Made by a program: the position numbers and the translations under genes. A stretch of DNA of 64,000 nt from an uncultured Prevotellaceae bacterium (GTDB lineage: Bacteria; Bacteroidota; Bacteroidia; Bacteroidales; Bacteroidaceae): assembly GCA_902790625.1 (NCBI GenBank), contig CADASP010000019.1:1-64000 (forward strand), read 5' to 3'. Under the pieces are notes generated by a model. The model made no database searches and was not told the origin of the DNA. It saw nothing but the letters and a program-made list of their open reading frames with translations. Of the stretch, positions 1 to 8,037 are shown one piece after another. How positions within the stretch are numbered: the first letter of the stretch is position 1; every line of letters begins with the position of its first letter.

Positions 1-2
1 GA

Positions 3-91
3 CTCATGTTGTGGCTCCGAGTCTCTGCTGGGGGCGCGGCCTGACGGCCCGCATCGCGCCCCCGCTGAGACTCCGACCCACAACATGAGCG
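3..91. repeat. Long imperfect inverted repeat (hairpin)
   Basis: Bases 3-38 pair with bases 55-91 over about 34 positions (outer CTCATGTTGTGG with CCACAACATGAG, inner GGGGGCGCG with CGCGCCCCC) around a loop of about 16 bases. It lies just past the stop codon of the leftward gene ending at 115, so it is probably a 3' hairpin or terminator of that transcript. Whether a T-run follows cannot be judged because the window starts here. Confidence 0.6.
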
Positions 92-114
92 GGTTGCACA
101 TTGGGAGAGGATGC

Positions 115-1164
115 TCATTCTGAGACACGCACAGGGCGCACGGATTGACCGAGGCGACGGATGCTGCTGCCCGAGAAGATGAAGCTCAAATAGAAGTTCA
201 GGTCACCCGCGTAGATCGGGCCGCTCTCGTAGAGCGTGCGCGACCAGTAGCCGCCGTCCGAGCCCGCACCGCTGAGCGAACTACGGTAGCGAGACCCTGC
301 TGCGGGAAGGAAAACGGAGTTGCCCGTATAGCCTTCCTTCTTGCTCGTGATTAAGCGACCATACACACCGTTCTGGGTGGTCCAAGTGGTGGTGGTGTAG
401 TTGCTGTTGATGAGCTCGTCGAATTGCGCTTTGCTCGGCATGCGCCAAGCTGGCCCCCAGTTCACGTAGGCGGCATCGTCCTCCAGGTCAAGTTTGGTCT
501 TGTCGTCAGTAAAGCCATTATAACCGAAGCTGCTGTCGGTGCAATACTTGGTCATTGTTTCTTCAATGCCGTTGCACCACTTGTAGGTGCTCCAGTCGTA
601 CCAGTCCTTTGTCTCCGTCTCGCCCCAAGCGAAGTAGTCGCCATAGTCCTCGGGACTGTCGGCACCGATGTTGCAAGTGGCCCACAGCGTGCCGCTGGGA
701 AGGCCGAGGTCGACGAACTCATGGCCATCACTTGTATCGTAGTAGGCGGTGTAGGTGCCCGTGACATAATCCACGGCCAACAAATAGCCCTTCTCCACCA
801 CGTTCAGCACTATCGTCTTGACGGCCTTGCCGAAGGCATTGTAGAACATCAAGGTGCCCTGATAGGGACGGAACTTGTAGGTGGATGCGCCAGTATAGTT
901 GGTCGTGCCGTCGGCGTTTAGATTGAACGTCGTACTACCACCCGACCATTTGCCCACCACCAATGAATTGTCAACGGCGTAGGGGTCGCCACCCACGTTG
1001 ATTTCCTCCTTGGGCGCGTTGCCCAGGATGACATCTACCACACTCACGGCATCGGCGATGGTGAGCTGTTTGTCGCCATTCATGTCGCCCTTCACGATGG
1101 TCGTCTGGGCGCTCATGGCTGTTGCCGCAAAGAGCAGCACGAATGATAATAGTGTTTTTTTCAT
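115..1164 (-). CDS. Exported dockerin-like / FISUMP-domain protein
   Basis: Predicted exported protein of 349 residues with an N-terminal signal peptide ending near AMSAQ. Residues about 26-48 form one dockerin-type calcium loop and helix (DMNGDKQLTIADAV). The C-terminal half resembles the Fibrobacter succinogenes major paralogous (FISUMP) domain, with the landmarks VDLGLPSGTLWATCNIGA, YFAWGET, WRMPSKAQFDEL, the glycine/serine-rich YWSRT block and the terminal VRPVR. Members are surface or secreted proteins of Bacteroidetes with no settled activity. The start at 1164 gives a clean signal peptide. It is transcribed alone from a promoter at 1266-1273 through a leader that begins with a hairpin. 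The function is unknown beyond likely surface location. Confidence 0.75.
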   Translation of the reverse strand: MKKTLLSFVLLFAATAMSAQTTIVKGDMNGDKQLTIADAVSVVDVILGNAPKEEINVGGDPYAVDNSLVVGKWSGGSTTFNLNADGTTNYTGASTYKFRPYQGTLMFYNAFGKAVKTIVLNVVEKGYLLAVDYVTGTYTAYYDTSDGHEFVDLGLPSGTLWATCNIGADSPEDYGDYFAWGETETKDWYDWSTYKWCNGIEETMTKYCTDSSFGYNGFTDDKTKLDLEDDAAYVNWGPAWRMPSKAQFDELINSNYTTTTWTTQNGVYGRLITSKKEGYTGNSVFLPAAGSRYRSSLSGAGSDGGYWSRTLYESGPIYAGDLNFYLSFIFSGSSIRRLGQSVRPVRVSE

Positions 1165-1213
1165 CGGATAATACGTTTTATTGTTTTAGTTTAAGATTCA
1201 TCATCACGCGGAA

Positions 1214-1259
1214 TGCCACCGCTCACGGCACCACATGCCGTCGGTCCCTGCTGGTGGCA
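1214..1259 (-). promoter_or_regulatory. 5' leader hairpin of the 115-1164 gene
   Basis: TGCCACC (1214-1220) pairs with GGTGGCA (1253-1259) and CACGGCA (1224-1230) with TGCCGT(G) (1236-1241). On the transcribed strand it would begin at about the predicted transcription start, so it may act as a 5' stabilising hairpin or leader structure. Confidence 0.45.
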
Positions 1260-1265
1260 ACGGTG

Positions 1266-1273
1266 CAAAGTTA
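1266..1273 (-). promoter_or_regulatory. Bacteroidetes -7 box TAACTTTG
   Basis: TAnnTTTG-type -7 box on the minus strand about 100 bases ahead of the 115-1164 gene. No clear -33 box. Confidence 0.5.
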
Positions 1274-1577
1274 CGCATTTTTATTAGAAACACCCTGCAT
1301 CACAGCCCGTTTTTTTCTTCAAATGCAAGAATTCGCCACAAAAAGCCATATACCGAGGCATCCCGTACGCTACGCTTGCGAATAGCACATATAAAAATTG
1401 ATTGATGATCCGCCATTCTGATGGGAGAATGGCACTTGAGCACATGAGGGACGTTATCATCCCATATCTATTATCCGCAGGTCGTCCGACCTGCCCCAGA
1501 CATTCGCATGTGAGCCATTATTTCGGCCCAAACGAAAGAAAATCAGTTTTTTCTTTCGCAGATTGAATATTATTTGG

Positions 1578-1585
1578 TAATTTTG
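1578..1585 (+). promoter_or_regulatory. Bacteroidetes -7 box TAATTTTG
   Basis: TAnnTTTG box about 40 bases ahead of the protease start codon at 1624. Confidence 0.5.
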
Positions 1586-1623
1586 CCCGTCAAAAACAAA
1601 AGAAAGAGAACTTGACCCAACCA

Positions 1624-3333
1624 ATGAAGACAATGATGAAACTGACGCACAAGGTGCTGCCCCTGCTGCTGGCCCTGCTGCCCTTGGCCGCCACGGCACA
1701 GGAGAGCGCCGCCGACGAGGAGCGACAAAAGGACAAGAACCACAACTTAGAGGTGGCGAAGAGTCTGGAGATACTGAACACGCTCTACAGCCAGCTGGAC
1801 TTGTTTTATGTGGACTCGCTCAACCCTGGGCAGACGATGAAGGCCGCCATCAACGGCATGCTGCGCTCGCTCGACCCCTACACGGAGTACTATCCCGAAG
1901 AGGAGACGAAACGGCTGGAGATGATGCTCACGGGCAAATATGCCGGCATTGGCGCGCTGGTGAAGCACCATCTGCGCAAGGGGCGCGTGGTGATAGACGA
2001 ACCCTACGAGGACATGCCCGCCGCCGAGGCAGGACTGCGCAAGGGCGACATCATACTGAGCATCGACGACTCGGTGATGACCGACAAAACGGTGAACCAC
2101 GTGAGCAGCCACCTGCGAGGCGACCCCGGCACCACCTTCGTGCTGCGCGTGAAAAGGCCCGCGACAGGCAAGGACATGAAGTTCAAGATAACACGCCGAA
2201 ACATCAAATTCAGCGACATTCCCTACTATGGCCTGCGCGCCGACTCCATCGGTTACATCAATCTGACACAGTTCACCGAGAACTGCTCGCACGAGGTGCG
2301 CCGCGCCTTCGTGGAACTGAAGAAGCAGGGGGCCAAAGGATTGGTGTTCGACCTGCGCGGAAATGGCGGAGGCTCGGAGATGGAGGCCGTGAACATTGTG
2401 AACATCTGGGTGCCGCAGGGACAGGCGGTGGTGGAAAACCGAGGCAAGGTGCTGCAGGCCAACCGCACCTATAAGACAAGGCTGGAACCCGTGGACACGG
2501 TGATGCCCATCGTGGTGCTGGTGAACGGCGAGACGGCGTCGGCCAGCGAAATCACCAGCGGAGCACTACAAGACCTGGACCGCGCCATCGTGATGGGCAC
2601 ACGGACATACGGCAAGGGACTGGTGCAGGTGCCCCTGGAACTGCCCTATCATGCCAACGTGAAGATAACGACATCGAAATACTACATCCCCTCGGGGCGC
2701 TGCATACAAGCCATCAACTACAACCGCAAGGAGGGGGCTGGCTACACCGAGCGCATCCCCGACTCGCTCACACATATCTTCCACACCCGCAACGGGCGTG
2801 AGGTGCGCGACGGCGGTGGCATCAAGCCCGACGTGGAGGTGAAGAACGACACCATGCCCAACATCGTGTACTACCTATCGGCCAGCGGACTCGACAGCAC
2901 CGAGGTGATGTTCGACTATGTGGTGGACTACCTGGACCGCCATCCGCAGATAGCTGCACCCAGCGAATTTCACCTGACGGAGCAAGACTGGCAGGAGTTT
3001 CGACAGCGCGTGGTGGACAGCGGATTCCACTACGACGACATGAGCCGCAAACAATTCGACGAGCTGGTGAAGACGGCCAAATACGAGGGGTTCTACGACG
3101 ATGCGCGCGACACCTTTGATGCGCTACAAGCCCGGCTGCAGCATAAAGTAGATGTAGAACTCGACCGGCATCGTGAAATCATTCAGCAGATGCTCGAACT
3201 CGACATCATCACAGCAGTCTATTATCAGCGAGGGGCCATAGAAGCCGGACTCAACTACGACAAGCAGTACTTGGAGGCCATGCGGCTGCTGAAGAATCCC
3301 CAAGAGTATCGCCAGCTGCTGCAGCCAAAGTAG
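1624..3333 (+). CDS. S41-family C-terminal processing peptidase with PDZ domain
   Basis: Carboxy-terminal processing protease (CtpA/Prc type), 569 residues from the ATG at 1624. An earlier in-frame TTG at 1612 is less likely because the ATG gives a normal signal peptide (LLALLPLAATAQ). After the signal comes the N-terminal S41 region, a PDZ domain near residues 95-185 (GIGALV, AAEAGLRKGDIILSID), then the peptidase core with DLRGNGGG. The Ser-Lys dyad is visible as Ser306 in GETASASEI and Lys331 in GTRTYGKGLVQ, 25 residues apart as in E. coli Prc. It acts in the periplasm on the C-termini of envelope proteins. A long C-terminal helical tail (about residues 420-569) is typical of Bacteroidetes homologues. 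It is monocistronic with its own promoter. Confidence 0.9.
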   Translation: MKTMMKLTHKVLPLLLALLPLAATAQESAADEERQKDKNHNLEVAKSLEILNTLYSQLDLFYVDSLNPGQTMKAAINGMLRSLDPYTEYYPEEETKRLEMMLTGKYAGIGALVKHHLRKGRVVIDEPYEDMPAAEAGLRKGDIILSIDDSVMTDKTVNHVSSHLRGDPGTTFVLRVKRPATGKDMKFKITRRNIKFSDIPYYGLRADSIGYINLTQFTENCSHEVRRAFVELKKQGAKGLVFDLRGNGGGSEMEAVNIVNIWVPQGQAVVENRGKVLQANRTYKTRLEPVDTVMPIVVLVNGETASASEITSGALQDLDRAIVMGTRTYGKGLVQVPLELPYHANVKITTSKYYIPSGRCIQAINYNRKEGAGYTERIPDSLTHIFHTRNGREVRDGGGIKPDVEVKNDTMPNIVYYLSASGLDSTEVMFDYVVDYLDRHPQIAAPSEFHLTEQDWQEFRQRVVDSGFHYDDMSRKQFDELVKTAKYEGFYDDARDTFDALQARLQHKVDVELDRHREIIQQMLELDIITAVYYQRGAIEAGLNYDKQYLEAMRLLKNPQEYRQLLQPK

Positions 3334-3777
3334 CGGCTAACTTGGAGTAATTCACACTTTTGAACAACGAATTTGCCGAGATTCATTGTAAAAAGGGAAC
3401 AAAAGCCCCGGAGGGGCGGCGGAATACAGGCAGGGGCATCGCCCCTGTGAAAGCAAAGGGAACAAAAGCCCCGGAGGGGCGACGGAATATCCTGTCAATC
3501 TTTTAGGTTTTTACAGGGGCGAGGTCTCTGTTGGATAATTGGTGCTCACCATCGCCTTCTGTCGCCCCTCCGGGGCTATATGGTGGGTGGGGCGCTTTTA
3601 CAGGGGCGATGCCCCTGCCTATATTCTGTCGTTCGTGGTTTCTTGCACCTCGAAGCCCTACATCGTTATTTGTCATTTAGTAACCTACTTTACCTCCACC
3701 GCTCCTTACTCCACAACTCCTTACTCAACTTGAGAAAGTTGAGTCATTTATTCTTTAGGCCGTAGGCCGCCCCTACC
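3334..3777. repeat. REP/BIME-like cluster in gene-free spacer
   Basis: No gene. Several copies of a palindrome-rich unit: AAAAGCCCCGGAGGGGCG at 3402 and again at 3463, and CAGGGGCATCGCCCCTG near 3432. Inverted counterparts follow: GTCGCCCCTCCGGGGCT near 3561 and ACAGGGGCGATGCCCCTG near 3599. The inverted arrangement is that of REP/BIME clusters mobilised by REP-associated tyrosine transposases in other bacteria; no such transposase is in this window. It separates convergent genes and may also end transcription. Confidence 0.7.
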
Positions 3778-5682
3778 CTACTCGATGTTGAGGCGTCGGC
3801 TCTTGGGATATTTCACCTTGTATTGCAGCAACAACTCGCGCTGCTCGCCGGGCTGCAACTGCAAGGCCCAGCTCACCTTGCCCGTCTTGTCGTCGCGCAG
3901 ACCACCGCTGAGTTCCTCGACAGTGACTGTGATGTCGGAGTTGCGCGAGATGGGCGTCTGGTCGTAGACCACGAGGGCCACCTGCTCGCTGCGGGTGTTG
4001 CGGGCGGTGATGCGCCAGGTCATGGTCTGCTCCTGGTTGCTGCCCAGGAAGCGGCGCGTGGAGCGCTCGTTCACCTTGGTGCGCTGGATGCGGATGCCCT
4101 GGTCGCGGCCCAACGAGAAGTGGAGCGTGTCGGAAGCCACCGAGGGGTCGATGATGCTCTTGCCCACAAACGAATTGTCGAAATAGACGTTGGCCTCGCC
4201 CTCCAGCAGGTTCAGCTTTGTCCAGTCGGTGGCATCGGCCACGAGGAAGGCCTCCTTGTCAATCTTCGGAATGCCGCGATACTCGTAGGTGGCGGGCAGC
4301 TCATAGCGGGCAATCTCGGTAGTGGTGGTCTTGCCACCATCGGGCAGGGTGAGCGGCTGCTTGATTTCGAACTCATAGCCGAACTGTGCCTGCTGCTGCT
4401 CCACAGCCATCACGCTGCTCTCTTCCATCTCTGCCATATCCGTCTCCATCACAGCCTCGCGCATCATCATCGGCTCGGCCATGACCATCGCATCCTTTCT
4501 CACCTTGCTGCTCTTGGCTCTCGAAGAGCCATAGCCCACCACGGCAACTTCCTGCAACATGGTCGCATCTTCTTTCAGCCGCACGTTCAGGGTGTTGCCG
4601 CTGGCGGTGCGGGTCTGCGTCTCATATCCTATATAAGAGAAGGTGAGCTGGCGCTTGCCCTGAGGCATGGTGATGGAATAGTTGCCGTCGACATCGGTCA
4701 CCGTGCCAAACTTTGTGCCCTTCACCACGACGGAAGCCCCAATGAGCGGAAGGCCGTCGGCATCCAGCACCCGTCCTGACACGGTGCTGCCATCCACGTC
4801 CATATCGTAGCGCGGGGCCGACAGGCCAAAGTCGAGCCAATAGGTCTTCAGTTCGGGGGCAATGTTCGAGCGGTTGGGGTTGGCCGAGGAGAGCACGACG
4901 GGCACGTTCTTCCACTCCTCCTTCGTGTTCTGGTAGATATTGGCCTTGTACGACAGTTGCAGCGGCTCGCGGGTGCTGTTGGAGCGCACGTCGTAGGTGG
5001 GGAACCAACCGGCATTCTTCACATAATAGGTAATGTTGAAGTCGGCGCGGCCAGCCTGCTGGGCGCTCACCTTCACATCAATCTCGGTGGCGGTCTTCAG
5101 CTTCACCTTACCGATGGAGTCAACAGCTGCCTGCTTCTTCTCCAGTTGCTCTTCCAGCTTCAGCTTCTTCTCGCCCAGCTCCTGGCTGCGCTTCTTCACG
5201 GCGAGCACCTCTTGGGCATAGTAGTTGTTCAGCTCCTTGATGTTGGCCAGCGGCGTGGCCACCGTGCGACTGGCCACCGAGCAGTTGGTCTTCACCAGTT
5301 CCAGCTGCGCGGCGAGCATCTCCAGCTCGTCTTTCACCTGCTGTATGGAGCGCTCCAAGGTCTTCACCTCGGCTTCGGCCTGATGCAGCCGCTGCACTTG
5401 CACTGCCGAGTCGGGGTGCACGGTGCGGTGGCTGACACCCAGCACGGTCAGGCGGCCCTTGGCTTTCACCTGCATGCTCTTGGTGTCCATGTAGGGCGAC
5501 ATGCCGGTGAACGTCACCACCTGCTCGCCAGCCACCAGGCTGACGCTCTTTGCACGCTCCACTTGGGCACCGTTGGTGAACACGGTGATTCGCTCAATGG
5601 TGGCGGTTTGCTTCTCGGCAGCCATTGCCAAAGTTGCCATCGCCGAAATGGCAATGGCAACAATTAGACGTGATGTTCTCAT
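3778..5682 (-). CDS. DUF4139 / MuiA-like exported protein with inserted carboxypeptidase-regulatory domain
   Basis: Exported protein of 634 residues. The start is set at 5682 (MRTSRLIVAIAISAMATLAMAA, a good signal peptide); the longer open frame only runs into the uxaC gene. The N-terminal part (IERITVFTNGAQVER) and a long coiled coil (about residues 75-170) match DUF4140. The remainder (YYVKNAGWFPTYDVRSN, later VYFDNSFVGKS and GRDQGIRIQRTKV) matches the DUF4139 beta-rich domain of mucoidy-inhibitor A-like proteins. A carboxypeptidase-regulatory/CNA-B-like domain (SGRVLDADGLPLIGASV to FSYIGYET) sits between residues about 297 and 370. LQEVAVVGYG follows, a signature otherwise seen at the start of SusC-type TonB-dependent transporters. 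Biochemical role unknown. It follows uxaC by 10 bases on the same strand. Confidence 0.8.
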   Translation of the reverse strand: MRTSRLIVAIAISAMATLAMAAEKQTATIERITVFTNGAQVERAKSVSLVAGEQVVTFTGMSPYMDTKSMQVKAKGRLTVLGVSHRTVHPDSAVQVQRLHQAEAEVKTLERSIQQVKDELEMLAAQLELVKTNCSVASRTVATPLANIKELNNYYAQEVLAVKKRSQELGEKKLKLEEQLEKKQAAVDSIGKVKLKTATEIDVKVSAQQAGRADFNITYYVKNAGWFPTYDVRSNSTREPLQLSYKANIYQNTKEEWKNVPVVLSSANPNRSNIAPELKTYWLDFGLSAPRYDMDVDGSTVSGRVLDADGLPLIGASVVVKGTKFGTVTDVDGNYSITMPQGKRQLTFSYIGYETQTRTASGNTLNVRLKEDATMLQEVAVVGYGSSRAKSSKVRKDAMVMAEPMMMREAVMETDMAEMEESSVMAVEQQQAQFGYEFEIKQPLTLPDGGKTTTTEIARYELPATYEYRGIPKIDKEAFLVADATDWTKLNLLEGEANVYFDNSFVGKSIIDPSVASDTLHFSLGRDQGIRIQRTKVNERSTRRFLGSNQEQTMTWRITARNTRSEQVALVVYDQTPISRNSDITVTVEELSGGLRDDKTGKVSWALQLQPGEQRELLLQYKVKYPKSRRLNIE

Positions 5683-5692
5683 CTTTCTGTTT

Positions 5693-7099
5693 TTAATAGA
5701 ACTTGAAGTATCTGCGCGCATTGTTGTAGCTGATGTCCTCGACCATGCGTCCCAGCAGCTGGCGGTCGTCGGGCAGCAGGCCGCGCTCCACATCATTGCC
5801 CAACAGATTGCAAAGGATGCGGCGGAAATACTCGTGGCGGGGATAGCTGAGGAACGAGCGCGAGTCGGTGAGCATGCCCACAAAGCGGCTCAGGAGACCA
5901 AGCACGGAGAGGGCGTTCATCTGCTTGATCATGCCATCCATCTGGTCGTTGAACCACCATCCGCTGCCAAACTGAATCTTGCCCGGCTCGCCGCCCTGGA
6001 AGTTGCCCAGCATGGTGGCGATGACCTCGTTGGCGCAGGGGTTGAGGGTGTAGATGATGGTGCGGGTGAGCTTGCCCTTCATGTTGAGCTTGTTGAGGAA
6101 TGTCGACATGGCGCGGGCGGTGTTGAACTCGCCGATGCTGTCGAAGCCCGTGTCGGGGCCCAGCTGGTTGTACATCACAGTGTTGTTGTCGCGAATGGCA
6201 CCATAATGGAACTGTTGCGTCCAGCCGGCATCAGCGTCCATCTCGGCCATCACGGTGAGGAAGCAGTTCTTGTACTGACGCACCTCATAACTCGACAGCT
6301 GCTGGCCACGCAAGGCTTTCTCAAAGATGGTCTCAATCTGCGAGTCGGTGTATTCCTCGTCGTAGAACTCCTCAATGCCGTGGTCGCTCAGCTTGCATCC
6401 ATTGGCGGCAAAGAAATCGTGACGCTTCTGCAGGGCATCAATCATGTCGGCAAACTTCGCGATGTTCACGCCGCTCACCTGCTCCAGCTGACGCACGTAG
6501 GCAGCGAACTCTTTCTTTTCAATGTTCATGGCCTTGTCAGGACGCCAGGCGGGAATCATCATGGGGTCGTCCTGGGCCTTGTTGCGGGCATACTCAATGT
6601 GGTTGTGCAAGTCGTCGACAGGGTCATCGGTGGTGCATACACACTCCACATTGTAGTGCTTCATCAGACCACGGGCGCTGAACTCGGGCTGCTTCAGCTT
6701 CTCGTTGCACTCGTCAAAGATTTCACGGGCCGTGGCGGGCGAGAGCAGCTTCTCAATGCCGAAGGCGGTCTTCAGCTCTAAGTGTGTCCAGTGGTAGAGA
6801 GGATTGCGCAGGGTGTAGGGGACGGTCTCGGCCCATTTCTCAAACTTCTCCCAGTCGGTGGTGTCCTTGCCAGTGCAATAGCGCTCATCTACGCCATTGG
6901 TGCGCATGGCACGCCACTTGTAGTGGTCACCGCCCAGCCACAGCTCGGTGATGCTCTTGAAGCGGTGGTCGTTGGCCACCATCTCAGGAATGAGGTGGCA
7001 GTGGTAGTCAATAATCGGCATCTTAGCCGCATGGTTGTGATAGAGATCCTGGGCGATTTCAGTGTCCAGCACGAAATTCTTGTCGTTGAATGCTTTCAT
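5693..7099 (-). CDS. uxaC: Glucuronate (uronate) isomerase
   Basis: UxaC converts D-glucuronate to D-fructuronate and D-galacturonate to D-tagaturonate, the first step of hexuronate catabolism in the cytosol. The 468 residues match the family length (about 470). Visible landmarks are the N-terminal metal-binding HCHLIPE, WLGGDHYKWRAMR, CTTDDPVDDL, the GWTQQFHYGAIRDNN block, FGSGWWFNDQ and the C-terminal SYPRHEYFRRILC. The ATG at 7099 matches the usual start (MKAFNDKNFVLDTEIA); the open frame continues upstream without family similarity. A promoter lies at 7143-7150. It is followed closely by the DUF4139 gene, but no other uronate gene (uxuA/uxuB, kdgK) is in the window. Confidence 0.93.
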   Translation of the reverse strand: MKAFNDKNFVLDTEIAQDLYHNHAAKMPIIDYHCHLIPEMVANDHRFKSITELWLGGDHYKWRAMRTNGVDERYCTGKDTTDWEKFEKWAETVPYTLRNPLYHWTHLELKTAFGIEKLLSPATAREIFDECNEKLKQPEFSARGLMKHYNVECVCTTDDPVDDLHNHIEYARNKAQDDPMMIPAWRPDKAMNIEKKEFAAYVRQLEQVSGVNIAKFADMIDALQKRHDFFAANGCKLSDHGIEEFYDEEYTDSQIETIFEKALRGQQLSSYEVRQYKNCFLTVMAEMDADAGWTQQFHYGAIRDNNTVMYNQLGPDTGFDSIGEFNTARAMSTFLNKLNMKGKLTRTIIYTLNPCANEVIATMLGNFQGGEPGKIQFGSGWWFNDQMDGMIKQMNALSVLGLLSRFVGMLTDSRSFLSYPRHEYFRRILCNLLGNDVERGLLPDDRQLLGRMVEDISYNNARRYFKFY

Positions 7100-7142
7100 T
7101 TTTCTTAATTGATTGATATTGTTTTTAGGTTTACCAATGCTG

Positions 7143-7150
7143 CAAAGGTA
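7143..7150 (-). promoter_or_regulatory. Bacteroidetes -7 box TACCTTTG (uxaC)
   Basis: TAnnTTTG box on the minus strand about 45 bases ahead of the uxaC start. A weak TTTC lies at the -33 position (7170-7173). Confidence 0.6.
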
Positions 7151-7321
7151 ATCAAAAGATGGCAGAAGGGAAAGCAATACGCCCGTTTTTTCCTGTCCCT
7201 TAATTATTTTTAACTGCTGCACGCTCACAGGTGAATACAGCCAAGATTTCCCATTTAGCCCTCTTCTTCATTTTTTTTGAAAAAAGTTCTCCAAAAATTT
7301 GGTCATTACAGAAAAACTTCG

Positions 7322-7329
7322 TAATTTTG
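7322..7329 (+). promoter_or_regulatory. Bacteroidetes -7 box TAATTTTG (tRNA-Pro)
   Basis: TAnnTTTG box 42 bases ahead of the mature 5' end of the tRNA. Confidence 0.6.
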
Positions 7330-7370
7330 CACCCGCAAACAAGAAAACAATTTCTTCTTGCAACAAGGAT

Positions 7371-7446
7371 CGGGATTTAGCGCAGTTGGTAGCGCACACG
7401 TCTGGGGGGCGCGAGGTCGCTGGTTCGAGTCCAGTAATCCCGACCA
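7371..7446 (+). tRNA. tRNA-Pro (anticodon GGG), CCA encoded
   Basis: Full cloverleaf: acceptor CGGGATT/AATCCCG, D stem GCGC/GCGC, anticodon loop CTGGGGG (anticodon GGG at 7404-7406, G37 as usual for proline), T arm GCTGG-TTCGAGT-CCAGT, discriminator A at 7443 and CCA at 7444-7446. In the anticodon stem, position 28 is A (7398) and position 42 is C (7412), a mismatch; the other four pairs form. A promoter lies upstream and a strong terminator directly downstream, so it is transcribed alone. Confidence 0.95.
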
Positions 7447-7450
7447 AAAG

Positions 7451-7490
7451 AATCGCTAAGATGCTTACATCAAGCACTTAGCGATTTTTT
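7451..7490 (+). terminator. Rho-independent terminator of tRNA-Pro
   Basis: AATCGCTAAG (7451-7460) pairs with CTTAGCGATT (7477-7486), TGCTT (7462-7466) with AAGCA (7472-7476); a T-run follows to 7490. Confidence 0.85.
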
Positions 7491-7876
7491 GCAATTATAC
7501 CGTTTTGCTTTTTTTTTACGAAAACACCTAATTGCCCAACCTTCTTCTTCCCTGTGACCGCCCATGCTCGAAAGGTGTCGTTCACCTTCTCCTCCAACTC
7601 CTTCTTACTGTAAGCCTCCAGAGTGAGTTCTGCATGCTTGCGTTTGTTCCTTATGGTGGCTTTGAACTTTCCTTTTTCGCGATATACAAAGAACACCTCA
7701 TCGCCATCAGAGACGGGTCTGACATCAAGCTGCAGGATATCCAGCCGTTTAGTGAGTGATTGTGAAGGCGTGTAAGCCAGGCTACTGAACAGGCGCTTCG
7801 CACCGTGGTACAGAAAATAAGCCACAATAGCCAAAAACACTAACGCGCCGAGCCACGAAGGGAAATAGTAAAACAT
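7478..7876 (-). CDS. Small membrane-anchored hypothetical protein
   Basis: Protein of 132 residues from the ATG at 7876, chosen because the promoter box at 7900-7907 excludes the longer frame. One N-terminal transmembrane helix (about residues 5-24, FPSWLGALVFLAIVAYFLY) precedes a basic soluble domain with a predicted beta-alpha pattern (VRPVSDGDEVFFVYREKGKFKATIRNKRKH, then a helix with KKELEEKV). I do not recognise a family; similar short, single-helix proteins are common in Bacteroidales. The 3' end overlaps the right half of the tRNA terminator on the other strand. Confidence 0.7.
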   Translation of the reverse strand: MFYYFPSWLGALVFLAIVAYFLYHGAKRLFSSLAYTPSQSLTKRLDILQLDVRPVSDGDEVFFVYREKGKFKATIRNKRKHAELTLEAYSKKELEEKVNDTFRAWAVTGKKKVGQLGVFVKKKQNGIIAKNR

Positions 7877-7899
7877 AGCATTGTTCCTTTCTTTTGCCG

Positions 7900-7930
7900 C
7901 AAAGTTACGAATTATTGTTTCATCCACAAA
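7900..7930 (-). promoter_or_regulatory. Promoter with -33 TTTG and -7 TAACTTTG
   Basis: On the minus strand TTTG (7927-7930) and TAACTTTG (7900-7907) are separated by exactly 19 bases, the Bacteroidetes consensus. It serves the 7478-7876 gene with a leader of about 20 bases. Confidence 0.7.
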
Positions 7931-7997
7931 GGGGATTTCCCTATTTCTGCAGATGATGGCAACAAAAAGAGACTGTACTAATGGCATTGCCAGGATA

Positions 7998-8013
7998 TTG
8001 GCACAATGTTTGC
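7998..8013 (+). promoter_or_regulatory. Candidate sigma-54 promoter
   Basis: TTGGCACAATGTTTGC has the -24 GG (8000-8001) and -12 GC (8012-8013) separated by exactly ten bases and matches the RpoN consensus TTGGCACN5TTGC closely. It ends 24 bases before the ATG at 8038, which places the start site at about 8025. No TAnnTTTG box is seen for this gene. Sigma-54 use is inferred; no rpoN or activator gene is in the window. Confidence 0.5.
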
Positions 8014-8037
8014 GCTTTGACCACAAAAACGGAGAGC

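Larger units (their letters stand above)
1165..1611. other. Divergent intergenic region with promoters and small hairpins
   Basis: No convincing gene. It holds the leftward promoter at 1266-1273, a leader hairpin at 1214-1259, a short hairpin at 1412-1431 (CCATTCT/AGAATGG), a dyad at 1477-1494 (GCAGGTCG/CGACCTGC) and the rightward promoter at 1578-1585. The dyad lies 80-100 bases upstream of the protease promoter and could be an operator; that is a guess. Confidence 0.5.

Noticed and set aside
5683..5883. N-terminal extension of the DUF4139 frame
   Set aside because: It lies inside uxaC in another frame and precedes a perfect signal peptide at 5682.
5501..6781. 426-residue open frame opposite uxaC and the DUF4139 gene
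   Set aside because: It spans two real genes on the other strand and has typical shadow composition (A, V, L, H-rich).
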